The notes: a model not told the origin generated them from the letters alone. A DNA stretch of 45,663 nt from an uncultured Alphaproteobacteria bacterium (GCA_944390315.1 CALXPO010000006.1:1-45663), one strand, 5' to 3'; shown: positions 1-9,320, counted from the stretch's first letter. A program made the numbers and translations.

Positions 1-153
1 ATGGAGCCTTTTTTTGTATGGTGGAAAGAACCTGTTAATTTGCAAAGCCGCGACAGCGTGCAAGGCAAATGTTACAGGTGCTTTGACCGAAACGAAGTTA
101 GTTTTGCGATAATACGCAAAACTTACGAAGATAGATTATCGACTTTTCCCTGA
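1..153 (+). CDS. Possible short or 5'-truncated ORF at window edge
   Basis: The first reading frame is open from base 1 (an ATG) to a TGA at 151-153, giving 50 residues with two Cys and a WW pair near the start. The upstream sequence is outside the window, so this may be the 3' end of a longer gene, a short gene, or chance. No family is recognised. Nothing else is evident between its stop and the hairpin at 253-285. Confidence 0.2.
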   Translation: MEPFFVWWKEPVNLQSRDSVQGKCYRCFDRNEVSFAIIRKTYEDRLSTFP

Positions 154-252
154 CTACCCCATCATTCAAACTTTCTTTTCACTACACTGCAAACCTAGCC
201 CCAGTTCTGATAACCTCAAATGCTGGCATAAGTTGTAGTACATTTAAATCAC

Positions 253-285
253 AAAAAAATCTCCTTTTTAACAGGAGATTTTTTT
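253..285. terminator. Bidirectional intrinsic terminator
   Basis: A 9-bp perfect stem (AAATCTCCT / AGGAGATTT) with a 7-nt loop has an A-run on its left and a T-run on its right, so it can terminate transcription from either side. It lies just downstream of the leftward small membrane ORF at 318-437. Confidence 0.75.
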
Positions 286-317
286 AATAGACAGATAAAT
301 ACGGGAGAATCCGGTAA

Positions 318-437
318 TTATCTAAAAAACTTCCATAACCGTTTAGCAAGCATACATAACAGATATATTAATCCAACTGCTACACAGCCTCCAACGAGGA
401 TTAGTAAAACATACCAAAAAATTTCTATATAAACCAT
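318..437 (-). CDS. Small single-pass membrane protein, 39 aa
   Basis: The minus-strand ORF starts at the only in-frame ATG (437-435) and encodes 39 residues. Residues about 8-30 form one continuous hydrophobic segment rich in Val, Leu, Ile and Gly with two Cys, followed by a basic tail (AKRLWKFFR), as in bacterial small membrane proteins with the positive end inside. The ribosome-binding site is weak. Support comes from the composition and from the strong terminator 33 bases after its stop. It resembles no small protein I know (not clearly KdpF, CydX or CcoQ). It could be a genuine regulator subunit or a chance ORF. Confidence 0.45.
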   Translation of the reverse strand: MVYIEIFWYVLLILVGGCVAVGLIYLLCMLAKRLWKFFR

Positions 438-572
438 ATGTAAAATGCTGCCTACTTTACTCAACAGACTTTTTAAATTAATAATTAGTTTTCACGTGTT
501 GATACTAGCACATCCATTTTAATTATTCAACCAATTCATTATTTTTTAAGAATAAATTTTTATCTCCGCAAG

Positions 573-1736
573 TTAACTTTTTTGCCCTATATAAGCGGCA
601 ACTGCCGTCAGAGCCGCGCAGATAACCAAGACAATTCCGGTGGATACCATAATATTTCCAAGCCCTACCAACGGCGAAACAATACTACCGAATAAAAAGC
701 CAAAGGCCCCCAACAACGCCGAAGCCGTTCCCGCTTGCGAACGTGCAGAATCCATTGCTACGGCGGTAGCCACGGTAAATGACATGCCAAGTGTAAAACT
801 CAATCCAAACAATAAGACTTCAAAAACAATTATTGATATTCCAAACGGCATTGTCAGCATCAGTCCCCAACAGCATATATTAATCCCCGACACACTGATT
901 CTGATAGCTTTTTGCGAAGATGAAATTTTTGCGGCAACGGCTGCGCCGACGGCTATGGCAACAGCATTAACACCAAAGAATAAACTGAAGGCAAAAGCCG
1001 AAAACCCGTAATGATTTTGAATAATAAACGGAGAAGAAGCGATATAAGCAAATAAAATTGCGAGTGCAAAAGACTGCTCCAACGTGTAACAAAGATATTT
1101 TTTATTTCTGCGAACCTTTTTAAAATTTGAAAAAATTTGTTTCAATTTTGCGGAAGAGCGACGTTGCGTTGATAAACTTTCGCGAAAGACAAAACAGCAT
1201 CCCAATAAAGCGCAGCCGATAAAAAGCAGAATAACAAAAATTCCCTGCCATCCGACCGATTTGACAATCATACCGCCCAAAACCGGAGCGGCAATCGGAG
1301 CAATACCGTTAATGGCGCCAATAATTGCCAAAGCCTTGGCCAAATTTTTGGTCTTAAATTTATCGGTAGCGATTGAACGTGAAATCACAATTCCGCCGGA
1401 AGCGGCAATTCCCTGCAACAATCTCAAACCGACAAAAGTCTCGATATTGGGAGCAAAAATACATAACAAGGTGGCAATCACAAATAACAACATTGATGCA
1501 ATCAACGGCGGTCTGCGGCCAAATCTGTCGCTGAGCGGACCGAAAACCAATTGTCCGAAAGCCAAACCCAACATCGAAAAAGTCAACCCCATTTGCACCA
1601 TAGACACACCGGTTGAAAAATAAGTCTGCATTGCCGGCAAACTCGGCAAATACATATCGGTAACAAAAGGACCAAATGCGGTTAACATTCCCAAAAAGAC
1701 AAACACAAACTGTGCCGAATTTTTCTTTATCGTCAT
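573..1736 (-). CDS. Bcr/CflA-family drug efflux MFS transporter
   Basis: A 387-residue inner-membrane protein of the major facilitator superfamily, DHA1 drug:H+ antiporter branch. The first helix is followed by FVTDMYLPSLP, the hallmark start of the Bcr/CflA group. The helix 2-3 loop carries GPLSDRFGRRP, which is MFS motif A. About twelve hydrophobic segments are present and the length is normal for the family. An AGGTGA ribosome-binding site lies 6 bases before the ATG. Homologues export drugs such as bicyclomycin or chloramphenicol, or amino acids such as cysteine; the substrate here cannot be told from sequence. It is divergent from mutY and seems monocistronic. Confidence 0.9.
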   Translation of the reverse strand: MTIKKNSAQFVFVFLGMLTAFGPFVTDMYLPSLPAMQTYFSTGVSMVQMGLTFSMLGLAFGQLVFGPLSDRFGRRPPLIASMLLFVIATLLCIFAPNIETFVGLRLLQGIAASGGIVISRSIATDKFKTKNLAKALAIIGAINGIAPIAAPVLGGMIVKSVGWQGIFVILLFIGCALLGCCFVFRESLSTQRRSSAKLKQIFSNFKKVRRNKKYLCYTLEQSFALAILFAYIASSPFIIQNHYGFSAFAFSLFFGVNAVAIAVGAAVAAKISSSQKAIRISVSGINICCWGLMLTMPFGISIIVFEVLLFGLSFTLGMSFTVATAVAMDSARSQAGTASALLGAFGFLFGSIVSPLVGLGNIMVSTGIVLVICAALTAVAAYIGQKS

Positions 1737-1868
1737 TTTTTCACCTATAAAAACTAAATTGAAACGGTTTTCTTTTAATTCGATTTTTCAAAATCAGCAA
1801 ACGTTTTTTTTCAAATTTTTTTAAGACGGTCATAGACATTTTGCGGTAATACTTTTATATTCTCAGTT

Positions 1869-2879
1869 ATGAAAAAAACAAATTTATCAAAACGCGTAAT
1901 CGACTGGTATCGGCTCAACGGGCGCAAACTTCCGTGGCGGGCAACAAGCGGTGCTCACCCCAATCCGTATGTGGTTATGGTATCCGAATTTATGCTCCAA
2001 CAAACCACCGTCAAAACGGTGCTAGACTATTTTGAGCCTTTTATGCGCCGTTTTCCGACCGTACAAGATTTAGCCGCCGCCGATTTGGAAGAAGTCTATC
2101 GCCTGTGGCAGGGTTTGGGATATTATACCCGCGCCCGCTCTCTGCATCACGCCGCCCAAACGATTGTTAATGAGTTTGGCGGAAAATTTCCGCAAGAATA
2201 TTCGCAAATTTTGAAACTCAAAGGTTTCGGACCTTATACCGCCGCCAGTTTTTCGGCTTTGGCCTTCAATAGACCTGAAACGGTCGTCGACGGTAATGTA
2301 ATTCGCGTAATTTGCCGCCTGTTTCATTTAACCGAACCGATAGAACAAATCAGAACAGATATCGTTGCCAAAGCCGCCGAGCTGACCGACCGCAAACAAG
2401 CGGCGGATTATGCTTCGGCAATTATGGACTTAGGCGCGATTGTTTGCACGCCTAAAAATCCGCAATGCTTGCTTTGTCCGTGGAAAGAGGCTTGCCAATC
2501 TTGCGGCAACCCCGATTTGGAACAAATTCCCAACCGCACCAAAATCGGCAAAAAAGAAAAAAACGGCAGTGTTTGCCTGATTTTTAACACCAAAGGACAA
2601 ATTCTTATCCGCAAACGCAGCGAAAAGGGATTGCTTTCGGGACTTTACGAATTTCCGTGGACGGATAACGGCACCCCGAATTTTGAGCACCTAAAAGACA
2701 GCGGTAAACAGGTTTGCCATATCTTTACCCATATCCGCCTCAACTTAAAAATCTACACGGCGGAATATGAAACACCTCCGCTTGCCGACAGCTTTTTTGT
2801 ATATCCCGAACAGCTCAAAGACTATCCTTTTTCAACCTTAATGAAAAAAGTTTGCAAACAAATGAATATGGATATTTAA
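1869..2879 (+). CDS. mutY: A/G-specific adenine DNA glycosylase MutY
   Basis: MutY removes adenine mispaired with 8-oxoguanine in base excision repair. The 336 residues contain the HhH-GPD fold with catalytic Glu40 (in SEFMLQQTTV) and Asp141 (in VDGNVIRV), the helix-hairpin-helix LKGFGPYTA at 117-125, and the 4Fe-4S loop with Cys193, Cys200, Cys203 and Cys209 in C-x6-C-x2-C-x5-C spacing. Residues from about 230 form the NUDIX-like domain that reads 8-oxoG. Length is typical of short MutY proteins. No clear Shine-Dalgarno precedes the ATG. A strong terminator follows, so it is probably a single-gene unit. Confidence 0.95.
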   Translation: MKKTNLSKRVIDWYRLNGRKLPWRATSGAHPNPYVVMVSEFMLQQTTVKTVLDYFEPFMRRFPTVQDLAAADLEEVYRLWQGLGYYTRARSLHHAAQTIVNEFGGKFPQEYSQILKLKGFGPYTAASFSALAFNRPETVVDGNVIRVICRLFHLTEPIEQIRTDIVAKAAELTDRKQAADYASAIMDLGAIVCTPKNPQCLLCPWKEACQSCGNPDLEQIPNRTKIGKKEKNGSVCLIFNTKGQILIRKRSEKGLLSGLYEFPWTDNGTPNFEHLKDSGKQVCHIFTHIRLNLKIYTAEYETPPLADSFFVYPEQLKDYPFSTLMKKVCKQMNMDI

Positions 2880-2885
2880 CCCAAC

Positions 2886-2932
2886 AAAAAAAGCACTCCT
2901 CCCCGTTACCGAGGAAAAGTGCTTTTTCTTTT
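2886..2932 (+). terminator. Intrinsic terminator after mutY
   Basis: The outer stem AAAAAGCACT / AGTGCTTTTT encloses an inner CCTC/GAGG pair and is followed by a T-rich run. It starts 6 bases after the mutY stop. The left A-run means it may also act on the leftward gene ending at 2949 only if transcription reads through from the right. Confidence 0.85.
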
Positions 2933-2948
2933 TTCAAGAGAGCTTATT

Positions 2949-4112
2949 TTATCTGCGGCTCAGCCACAGCTGCATCAAGACCGGATTGGCCTTAATCAAC
3001 GATTTAGCCTTATCGGTAAATTTTTCTTTATCTTCGTACTCGAAGATTTTCACACACATACCTAGGTCTGCGCGTGATAAAAAGTATTCTACCACTGAAG
3101 ACGCCAACACTAAGCCGGCCTCATGATATCTGCCATACTGCCATGGCGTCATAATTTTCTGCGCTGACACACAAGGTCGATTGCCCTCTTTGAGATAAGC
3201 AATCCACATTTCGCAGTTAGTGCTGTTCTGCGTGTTGCGAACCATCTGACGATCGGCAAAATGCTGCAGGGCTTCCTGAGTGGTTACAACAAGTCCCTTA
3301 CGGAACTCATTACGAGACTTGTCCTGTGTCATCTTTTCTGACAACTGGTAAACATAATTTACCATTGCCGAAGACAAACCATAACGTACCACACAATAGT
3401 AAAATACGTTGCCAAACTGCGCATCAAGCATCATTTTCAGCATAGCCTCGCTCGGTGTGTGGCGTTCGACATATTCCTGAGCCAAATTGCTATCTCCTTT
3501 TATTGTCAGCACTTGGAACTGTTCATCACTGAGAACCTTTCTGGCTCTGATGACACATTGGCGGTTAAGCCAATTGTCCTGGTTTTCTTGCCAGAATAGA
3601 TTGACAGCTTCATCAGTCAATTCCTTGACTAATTCAACTATCTGCTCCGGCTTTCTAAACCGACACATCACAAATTTCACCTGCAACTTTGGTGAATAAT
3701 TGTAAATGCCGTTTGCCGCCATGAAATGCTGTTTGGCATAAAATGGAAGCATGGCTGCCAAAGGTGCATAAAAAGCCTTCCAGAAGTCGGTGAACCAATC
3801 CAATTCTGTATCATAGATTAGGTTCGCCGCCTTTCGTGGCTTAATAAAAGCCAACGGTACAAAGACCAGTGGGTTATAAATAAAAATTGTCATCGCCAGA
3901 AGAGCGATAGCAATCATTATTCCTTGTCCCATCTTTACCAGCACGTTTCCACACCAGCAAAGACCGTTCCACACTCCGTTTAACACTCTCTTGAAATTGT
4001 TTGAATTTTTTGTTGCCATATTACATAAATTTTTAATGGCCTCCCAAGTCTCCGATGGGGTAATATTAATATAGCGTCCGAGAGACTTAATCATACCTTG
4101 CGATACAATCAA
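2949..4112 (-). CDS. Hypothetical membrane-anchored protein, 387 aa
   Basis: No family recognised. From the upstream ATG it has 387 residues. A later ATG at 4019 (MATKNSNNFK...) would give 356 and is also plausible; neither has a well-placed ribosome-binding site. Residues about 60-95 hold one or two hydrophobic segments (IMIAIALLAMTIFIYNPLVF), and the rest is a soluble, mostly helical region with several Cys. That suggests a short N-terminal cytoplasmic part, a membrane hairpin and a large C-terminal domain. It uses CAG and CTG more often than the neighbouring genes, a mild hint of acquisition. It is isolated between a terminator on each side, which supports an independent transcription unit. 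Confidence 0.65.
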   Translation of the reverse strand: MIVSQGMIKSLGRYINITPSETWEAIKNLCNMATKNSNNFKRVLNGVWNGLCWCGNVLVKMGQGIMIAIALLAMTIFIYNPLVFVPLAFIKPRKAANLIYDTELDWFTDFWKAFYAPLAAMLPFYAKQHFMAANGIYNYSPKLQVKFVMCRFRKPEQIVELVKELTDEAVNLFWQENQDNWLNRQCVIRARKVLSDEQFQVLTIKGDSNLAQEYVERHTPSEAMLKMMLDAQFGNVFYYCVVRYGLSSAMVNYVYQLSEKMTQDKSRNEFRKGLVVTTQEALQHFADRQMVRNTQNSTNCEMWIAYLKEGNRPCVSAQKIMTPWQYGRYHEAGLVLASSVVEYFLSRADLGMCVKIFEYEDKEKFTDKAKSLIKANPVLMQLWLSRR

Positions 4113-4281
4113 CAGACACCAGCCTAAGTCAAAGAGTTACTTTAATTCAGCCATATTTCCATCATCGATTTTGAGAGCAAAACTCCAAACAACAATAAAA
4201 ATTCAACCAAATAATAAACATACTCATTCATAGACAATTCTGATATTATCACTTTGCGCAAATTTTGTCAACAAAACCCAT

Positions 4282-4317
4282 AAAAAAATCCCTCACTTAT
4301 ACTAAAAAAACGAGGGA
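4282..4317 (-). terminator. Intrinsic terminator of the mtaB-ftsY-nuclease run
   Basis: Read on the minus strand, TCCCTC and GAGGGA form a 6-bp stem followed by seven T's. It lies 14 bases beyond the stop of the leftward gene at 4331-5269, so it probably ends that transcription unit. Confidence 0.7.
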
Positions 4318-4330
4318 TAAAACTGCCGAT

Positions 4331-5269
4331 TTAGCAAAAACCTATCATATCACATAAAACTTGAATATCATTTTGCTTAAAATACTCAAAGACTTCATCT
4401 GTTGAAATTCTATAATCAGATGTCTGTATACAATCATCAAAAAACAAATAACAATGCTGTTCATCATTTTTATATTTAGCAAAATAACTTGATGCCGTAT
4501 CATCTTCTTTATCCGATTTTACTTGAGCATAAAATATTTTTCCCTTTTCAGCTCTGCCGACAATATCAAACACAGACATACTATGCCCCACTTTACATAT
4601 GCTGTGCGTCATCTTTTCGCCACCAAACCCGACACGGCGTAAATATTCCTCACATAGTTGCTCTAACATTGAACTATGTAACAATTTTTTATCAAGTTTT
4701 ATTGGCTCGCCCTCATAAACGGCAGGCAGACAATCTGTAAAAAAGGCTGATGACGGACAACATACCGTGCCGAAAGGCGGACGCACCGCCAAATAAACCG
4801 GATAATCTTCAATCCGCAATTCTTTTACCTTTGCATCATCAAAACTCAGAGTCTTCATCGGAAAACGATAATCTTTATAATCTTCTACCTTTTCATTTTT
4901 TAACTTTCCCAACAAGAGTCTTTTATTTTTCCGATAAACTCCGTTATCATCTGCTTCATAGAGTTCATATTCCGCCGCAACCAAAACATCATCAACATTC
5001 CGATACATTTCTTCAAACATCTTGGCTGCCGAATGGGCTTTTTTAAAATCCTTATCGGCGGCAAGCTCCGGAGTTGCACTTTCAGATAAACATTCTTGAT
5101 GCGACAACGGATAATGCCCATATGCTATTCTGCGTTCTTCATACATTTTTTGCGCAAAGTTTTCTCTGGAAGCACGCCTTTTTTCAAAATCGCCGGCCGT
5201 CTCACCGTCTTTTTGCTCCATAAATTGTAAAAAATTGTGTCTGACAAAATAAACTTGATAATTTTTCAT
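4331..5269 (-). CDS. Putative PD-(D/E)XK nuclease-like protein coupled to ftsY
   Basis: The 312-residue protein is not a named family. Its C-terminal third looks like a restriction-endonuclease fold: a helix with Glu207/Glu208 (LCEEYLRRVGF), then Asp235 in SVFDIVGR and Gln249-Val-Lys251 in FYAQVKS, matching the D...(E/Q)xK pattern of Mrr- and Holliday-resolvase-like PD-(D/E)XK enzymes. This assignment is inference from motif spacing. The N-terminal 200 residues are charged and helical with no recognised domain. Its ATG overlaps the TGA of ftsY by 4 bases (ATGA), implying translational coupling. It could be a DNA-processing enzyme or an inactive relative. Confidence 0.6.
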   Translation of the reverse strand: MKNYQVYFVRHNFLQFMEQKDGETAGDFEKRRASRENFAQKMYEERRIAYGHYPLSHQECLSESATPELAADKDFKKAHSAAKMFEEMYRNVDDVLVAAEYELYEADDNGVYRKNKRLLLGKLKNEKVEDYKDYRFPMKTLSFDDAKVKELRIEDYPVYLAVRPPFGTVCCPSSAFFTDCLPAVYEGEPIKLDKKLLHSSMLEQLCEEYLRRVGFGGEKMTHSICKVGHSMSVFDIVGRAEKGKIFYAQVKSDKEDDTASSYFAKYKNDEQHCYLFFDDCIQTSDYRISTDEVFEYFKQNDIQVLCDMIGFC

Positions 5270-6180
5270 AATCCAACTAAACCTCTGACATAGTCATGAG
5301 CCGAAAATTCGTTGATATCATCAATCCCCTCACCTACGCCGATATAATAAACGGCAGTCGGATTTTCACCGGCGATAGCCGCCAAAACACCGCCTTTGGC
5401 CGTTCCGTCGAGTTTGGTCATCACCAACCCCGAAACCGACACGCATTGCTTAAAAATTTCCACCTGCGAAAGCGCATTCTGCCCGGTGGTGGCATCTAAG
5501 GTTAAAATAGTTTCGTGCGGTGCTTCGGGAATAATCTTTTTTATCACTCTTACCATTTTTTTGAGTTCTTCCATCAGACCGCTTTTGTTCTGCAACCGAC
5601 CGGCGGTATCAATAAACACCACATCGTCTTTTTGCTCAATGGCTTCTTTTAAGCCGTCAAAACAAAGTCCGGCACTATCGCAACCGTTTTCTCCCGAGAA
5701 TACCCGAACTTTGGCTCGTTCGCCCCAAACTTTGAGCTGTTCAACCGCCGCCGCTCTGAAGGTATCGGCTGCAATCAAAGACACTTGCATACCTTTGTCT
5801 TTAAGTTTGGTTGCCAGTTTGCCGATAGTGGTGGTTTTGCCCGCACCGTTTACCCCGACCATCAAAATCACAAAAGGTTTTTTCGTGGTATCTATCACCA
5901 ATTTTTTTTCGCAAGGATTCATCAGTTTTTCAAGCTCAATTGCCAGTTTTTCTCGGATTTCCTGCTCGGTTATTTCCTTATCCTGACGCATTTTGGCAAA
6001 TTCACCGACGATTTTGGCAGCCGTTTTTACCCCCATGTCGGAAGTAATCAGCAATTCTTCCAACTCATCCAAAGTTTCGGCATCAAGTTTTTTCTTGGTA
6101 AAAATCTCACTGATTCCGCCGCCGATTTTTTGCGACGACTTTTTCAAGCCCAAGCCCAATTTTTCCAACCAAGCAACCAT
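5266..6180 (-). CDS. ftsY: Signal recognition particle receptor FtsY
   Basis: FtsY is the membrane-associated SRP GTPase that receives ribosome-nascent chain complexes for SecYEG. The 304-residue protein has the short alphaproteobacterial form: an N-terminal amphipathic region (residues 1-30) and NG domain without the long acidic A domain of E. coli. Visible motifs are GVNGAGKT (109-116, P-loop), DTFRAAA, DTAGR and TKLDGTAKGG. It follows mtaB by 2 bases, with an AGAGAGGA ribosome-binding site inside the mtaB end, and overlaps the next gene by 4, so all three are probably co-transcribed. Confidence 0.97.
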   Translation of the reverse strand: MVAWLEKLGLGLKKSSQKIGGGISEIFTKKKLDAETLDELEELLITSDMGVKTAAKIVGEFAKMRQDKEITEQEIREKLAIELEKLMNPCEKKLVIDTTKKPFVILMVGVNGAGKTTTIGKLATKLKDKGMQVSLIAADTFRAAAVEQLKVWGERAKVRVFSGENGCDSAGLCFDGLKEAIEQKDDVVFIDTAGRLQNKSGLMEELKKMVRVIKKIIPEAPHETILTLDATTGQNALSQVEIFKQCVSVSGLVMTKLDGTAKGGVLAAIAGENPTAVYYIGVGEGIDDINEFSAHDYVRGLVGL

Positions 6181-6182
6181 TT

Positions 6183-7217
6183 TTATTCCTCTCTTTTTTC
6201 ACGCAACAAGGCGGCTCTTCGGCGACGCTCCTCCATCGGCAATTGCGGCATCAAAGCGGCCGGCGTCCCCGGACGTTCCGAATAAGGAAAAACATGCAAC
6301 TTGTCGATTCCTGCCTCATCCACCAATTTAAGGGTATTGTTAAAAGCCTCGTTGCTTTCGGTCGGAAAACCGCAGATAAAATCTGCTCCGAAAGTAGCCT
6401 CGGGTCGTACCTGACGAATTTTATGACACAGCTCAATCACATCTTCCCGACTGTGACGGCGGCGCATTCTTTTCAAAATGAGATTATCTCCCGACTGCAC
6501 CGACAAGTGAAAATGCGGATGAATATTTTTATATTTTCCGACCAACGCCACAAATTCATCATCTACCGCCGCGGGATCGAGCGAACCAAATTGCAACGAC
6601 GGCAAATCGGGAAAAGTTTCCAATATTTTTTTTACTAAGCCGCTGAAAGACGGCTCATAAGAACAGGCATCTACTCCGGTTAAGCAAATTTCGGCAAAAC
6701 CTTTATCAAGCAACACCTTAATTTGGTTTAAGACTTCCGCCTCGGGCACCGAACGATTATTTCCTCTGGCAAAAGGAATTATGCAATAAGTGCAGCGATG
6801 ATTGCACCCTTGTTGAATTTGCACAAAAGCACGCTCTCTGCCCTCAAAACCGGTAATCACATAATCATCGCATTTGTCATAATCAAAAATATCGCCAACT
6901 ATCGTTTTTTCGCTGATGTTGCCACGAACATATTGCTCAAGAGCCGTTTTTTCTTTGTTGCCCAGAACCAAATCCACTTCCTCCATCTCGGCAAAGGATT
7001 TTGGATTGATTTGTGCGGCGCAACCTGTCACCACGATTTTAGCCTGCGGATTGTTTTTACGCAGTTTTCTTACCGTTTGACGGCATTGTCTTTCGGCTTC
7101 TTTGGTTACGGCGCAGGTATTAACGATAATCAAATTATCCATATCGGCAAATTTTTCTTTCAAAATTTCCGACTCAAAACTGTTAATTCTGCAGCCAAAC
7201 GATATAACTTCTGCCAT
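6183..7217 (-). CDS. mtaB: tRNA t6A methylthiotransferase MtaB, short form
   Basis: MtaB is a radical-SAM enzyme that converts t6A37 to ms2t6A37 in tRNAs reading ANN codons. The N-terminal UPF0004 domain supplies Cys9, Cys35 and Cys66 for one 4Fe-4S cluster; the radical-SAM triad is Cys138, Cys142 and Cys145 in CNHRCTYC. The FGCRINSFES start and TGCAAQ motif point to MtaB rather than MiaB or RimO. At 344 residues it is about 70-80 shorter than usual family members: it ends in a basic helix (RRRRAALLREKREE) where the TRAM-like RNA-binding domain would follow. The reading frame runs straight into the ftsY ribosome-binding site, so there is no room for that domain. Confidence 0.9.
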   Translation of the reverse strand: MAEVISFGCRINSFESEILKEKFADMDNLIIVNTCAVTKEAERQCRQTVRKLRKNNPQAKIVVTGCAAQINPKSFAEMEEVDLVLGNKEKTALEQYVRGNISEKTIVGDIFDYDKCDDYVITGFEGRERAFVQIQQGCNHRCTYCIIPFARGNNRSVPEAEVLNQIKVLLDKGFAEICLTGVDACSYEPSFSGLVKKILETFPDLPSLQFGSLDPAAVDDEFVALVGKYKNIHPHFHLSVQSGDNLILKRMRRRHSREDVIELCHKIRQVRPEATFGADFICGFPTESNEAFNNTLKLVDEAGIDKLHVFPYSERPGTPAALMPQLPMEERRRRAALLREKREE

Positions 7218-7286
7218 TTTTCCTCACTTTTTTTAGAAAATATAAGGAAAAAAGCTCTTTATTGCAAGCAAAAAGCCGCGTTTGTT

Positions 7287-8081
7287 TTAAGGTACGATTC
7301 TGCTCTCGATATCTTTGAAATATTTAACGCTGTCGGCTTTGAGTTCACTGACGGCAGGTTCATCGCAAACAATAATTCCGTAACGGTGCATTTGCAAGAT
7401 ACTGACCGGCCACATATGGTTAATACCGCATTCAATGGCATGGTGAACGGCACGGGCTTTTTTGGGACCGGTTGCCAAAATCATAACTTCTTCGGCATCC
7501 ATAATTGTACCCACACCCACCGTCAAAGCCATGGTCGGGACTTGGCTTTCATCACCGTCAAAGAAGCGAGAATTTGCCTTAATTGTATCACGAGTTAAGG
7601 TCTTTACTCTGGTGCGGGAAGTCAAAGAAGACGCAGGCTCATTAAAGGCAATATGTCCGTCTTCACCGACGCCGCCGACAAACAAATTGATTTTGCCGTA
7701 TTTGCGAATTTTTTCTTCATACTCGGCGCATTCTTTACCAAAATCTCTGGTCATACCGTTCAAAATATTGATATTTTCCGGTCTGATGTCGATGTGCTTA
7801 AAGAAGTTTTCTTCCATAAAATAGTGATAGCTTTGCGGATGAGCCGGCGGCAAACCGATATATTCGTCCATATTAAAAGTAACGACATTCTCGAAAGAAA
7901 CTTTTCCTTCTTTAACCATTTCTATCAATTTTTGATACATTCCCAAAGGAGTTGAGCCTGTCGGCAAACCCAGAACAAACGGTTTATTTTTGGTCGGGCG
8001 AAAGGCTTTGATTTTATAAGCCACATAGTTAGCCGCCCACAAAGAACATTCATCATAATTATTTTTGATAATCACTCTCAT
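7287..8081 (-). CDS. nagB: Glucosamine-6-phosphate deaminase NagB
   Basis: NagB converts glucosamine-6-phosphate to fructose-6-phosphate and ammonia, the last step of N-acetylglucosamine use. Diagnostic segments are [13 protein letters not shown] (phosphate loop), FNMDEYIGL with the catalytic Asp, and [15 protein letters not shown] with the Asp-His-Glu set. From MRVIIKN at 8081 the protein has 264 residues, the normal size; this start is preceded by GGGAG 8 bases upstream and was chosen over an ATG 18 bases earlier. It overlaps the end of nagA by 23 bases, so the two form an operon transcribed nagA to nagB. Confidence 0.96.
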   Translation of the reverse strand: MRVIIKNNYDECSLWAANYVAYKIKAFRPTKNKPFVLGLPTGSTPLGMYQKLIEMVKEGKVSFENVVTFNMDEYIGLPPAHPQSYHYFMEENFFKHIDIRPENINILNGMTRDFGKECAEYEEKIRKYGKINLFVGGVGEDGHIAFNEPASSLTSRTRVKTLTRDTIKANSRFFDGDESQVPTMALTVGVGTIMDAEEVMILATGPKKARAVHHAIECGINHMWPVSILQMHRYGIIVCDEPAVSELKADSVKYFKDIESRIVP

Positions 8082-9240
8082 ATTTTTTCTCCCGTACAAA
8101 TTTTCCGCCGACCATGGTGTCGACCAAATTAAAGTTTTTATCCATTATTAACAAATCGGCATCATATCCGGGAATAATCATTCCTTTTCCGTTTTGTTTC
8201 ATAATTTCAGCCGGATTAACCGCCGTCATTTTCACAGCATCTTCCACGCGCACGCCAAACTCCAGCAAATTACGAAAACCGTCATACATCGTAATGCCCG
8301 AACCGATAATTACATCATCAGCCTTGCGTCTGAAACATTTATCAAAGTAAAAATCGGCGTCGGCCGGAGGCGTGGCATGAGCATATTTCAAAGCATCGGT
8401 AATCATAACCAACTTATTTATCGGCTTGCATTGCATTAAAAGTGTAATCAAATTGGGATTGGTATGAACACCGTCTCCGACAAATTCGCAAGATATTTCT
8501 TTATGTATCAAACCTGCACCGACTACTCCGGGTTCTCTGTGATGCAAAGGACGCATGGCATTAAACATATGCGTTAAGTGCAAAATTTTAACCTGCATGC
8601 CCTCAATCATCTGCTCATAAGTAGCATTGGTATGCCCTGCCTGTAAGATAATTCCCTGAGAAATGCAATAAAGTGCCAACTCCCGCATATGTTTGAGTTC
8701 GGGAGCGACTGTCATATTGATAATTTTACCTTTTCCGGCCTTGACGATTCGTTTCATATAATCCAAATCAACTACCGATATACCTTCCGCCAATTGTGCC
8801 CCGATTCTCTCAGGCGAAAGGAAAGGACCTTCCAAATGCATACCCAAAATTCGAGCACCTTTTTCCTTACCCATTGCCTTCAAAATGGCTTTCATTTTTT
8901 TCATCAATTCCGGTTCCGGACTGGCATTTATGGTTGGAATAAATGAGGTTACGCCGTGATCCGCCAAAAATTCGGACATTTTCAAAATAGATTCCGTTGT
9001 GCCATCATCAGTCGAAAAGCCGCCACTGCCATGAATGTGCGTATCAATAAACCCAGGCAGTAAATTTGCTCCCATCAAATCAACGATACGAACTTTGGGT
9101 GAAAACTTTTTCTGTTTAAATCTTCTTTCGTTATAAACATCGGCAATTTTACCATCTTTGACATAAACCGCACAGTTTTTCATGACCGAAAAACCGGCAT
9201 AAACAGTTGCATTGTGCAAACAAACGGCGTTACTATCCAT
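8059..9240 (-). CDS. nagA: N-acetylglucosamine-6-phosphate deacetylase NagA
   Basis: NagA is an amidohydrolase that removes acetate from GlcNAc-6-phosphate to feed NagB. The metal and catalytic motifs are present: [10 protein letters not shown] near residue 60, [22 protein letters not shown] and MITDAL. Starting at ATG 9240 ([10 protein letters not shown]), with GGAG 9 bases upstream, it has 393 residues, close to the family norm; an upstream ATG at 9288 would add 16 unlikely residues. Together with nagB it allows growth on GlcNAc or recycling of amino sugars from peptidoglycan or mucin. The transporter or kinase supplying GlcNAc-6-phosphate is not adjacent; a ROK kinase lies at 44.2 kb. Confidence 0.95.
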   Translation of the reverse strand: MDSNAVCLHNATVYAGFSVMKNCAVYVKDGKIADVYNERRFKQKKFSPKVRIVDLMGANLLPGFIDTHIHGSGGFSTDDGTTESILKMSEFLADHGVTSFIPTINASPEPELMKKMKAILKAMGKEKGARILGMHLEGPFLSPERIGAQLAEGISVVDLDYMKRIVKAGKGKIINMTVAPELKHMRELALYCISQGIILQAGHTNATYEQMIEGMQVKILHLTHMFNAMRPLHHREPGVVGAGLIHKEISCEFVGDGVHTNPNLITLLMQCKPINKLVMITDALKYAHATPPADADFYFDKCFRRKADDVIIGSGITMYDGFRNLLEFGVRVEDAVKMTAVNPAEIMKQNGKGMIIPGYDADLLIMDKNFNLVDTMVGGKFVREKKYESDYQK

Positions 9241-9320
9241 GAACGAACACTCCACCAAAATATATTTGTGATTATGACTTGTCGGCAATATTTTGTAAAG
9301 AGTTATTGTCTTTAAAACAC

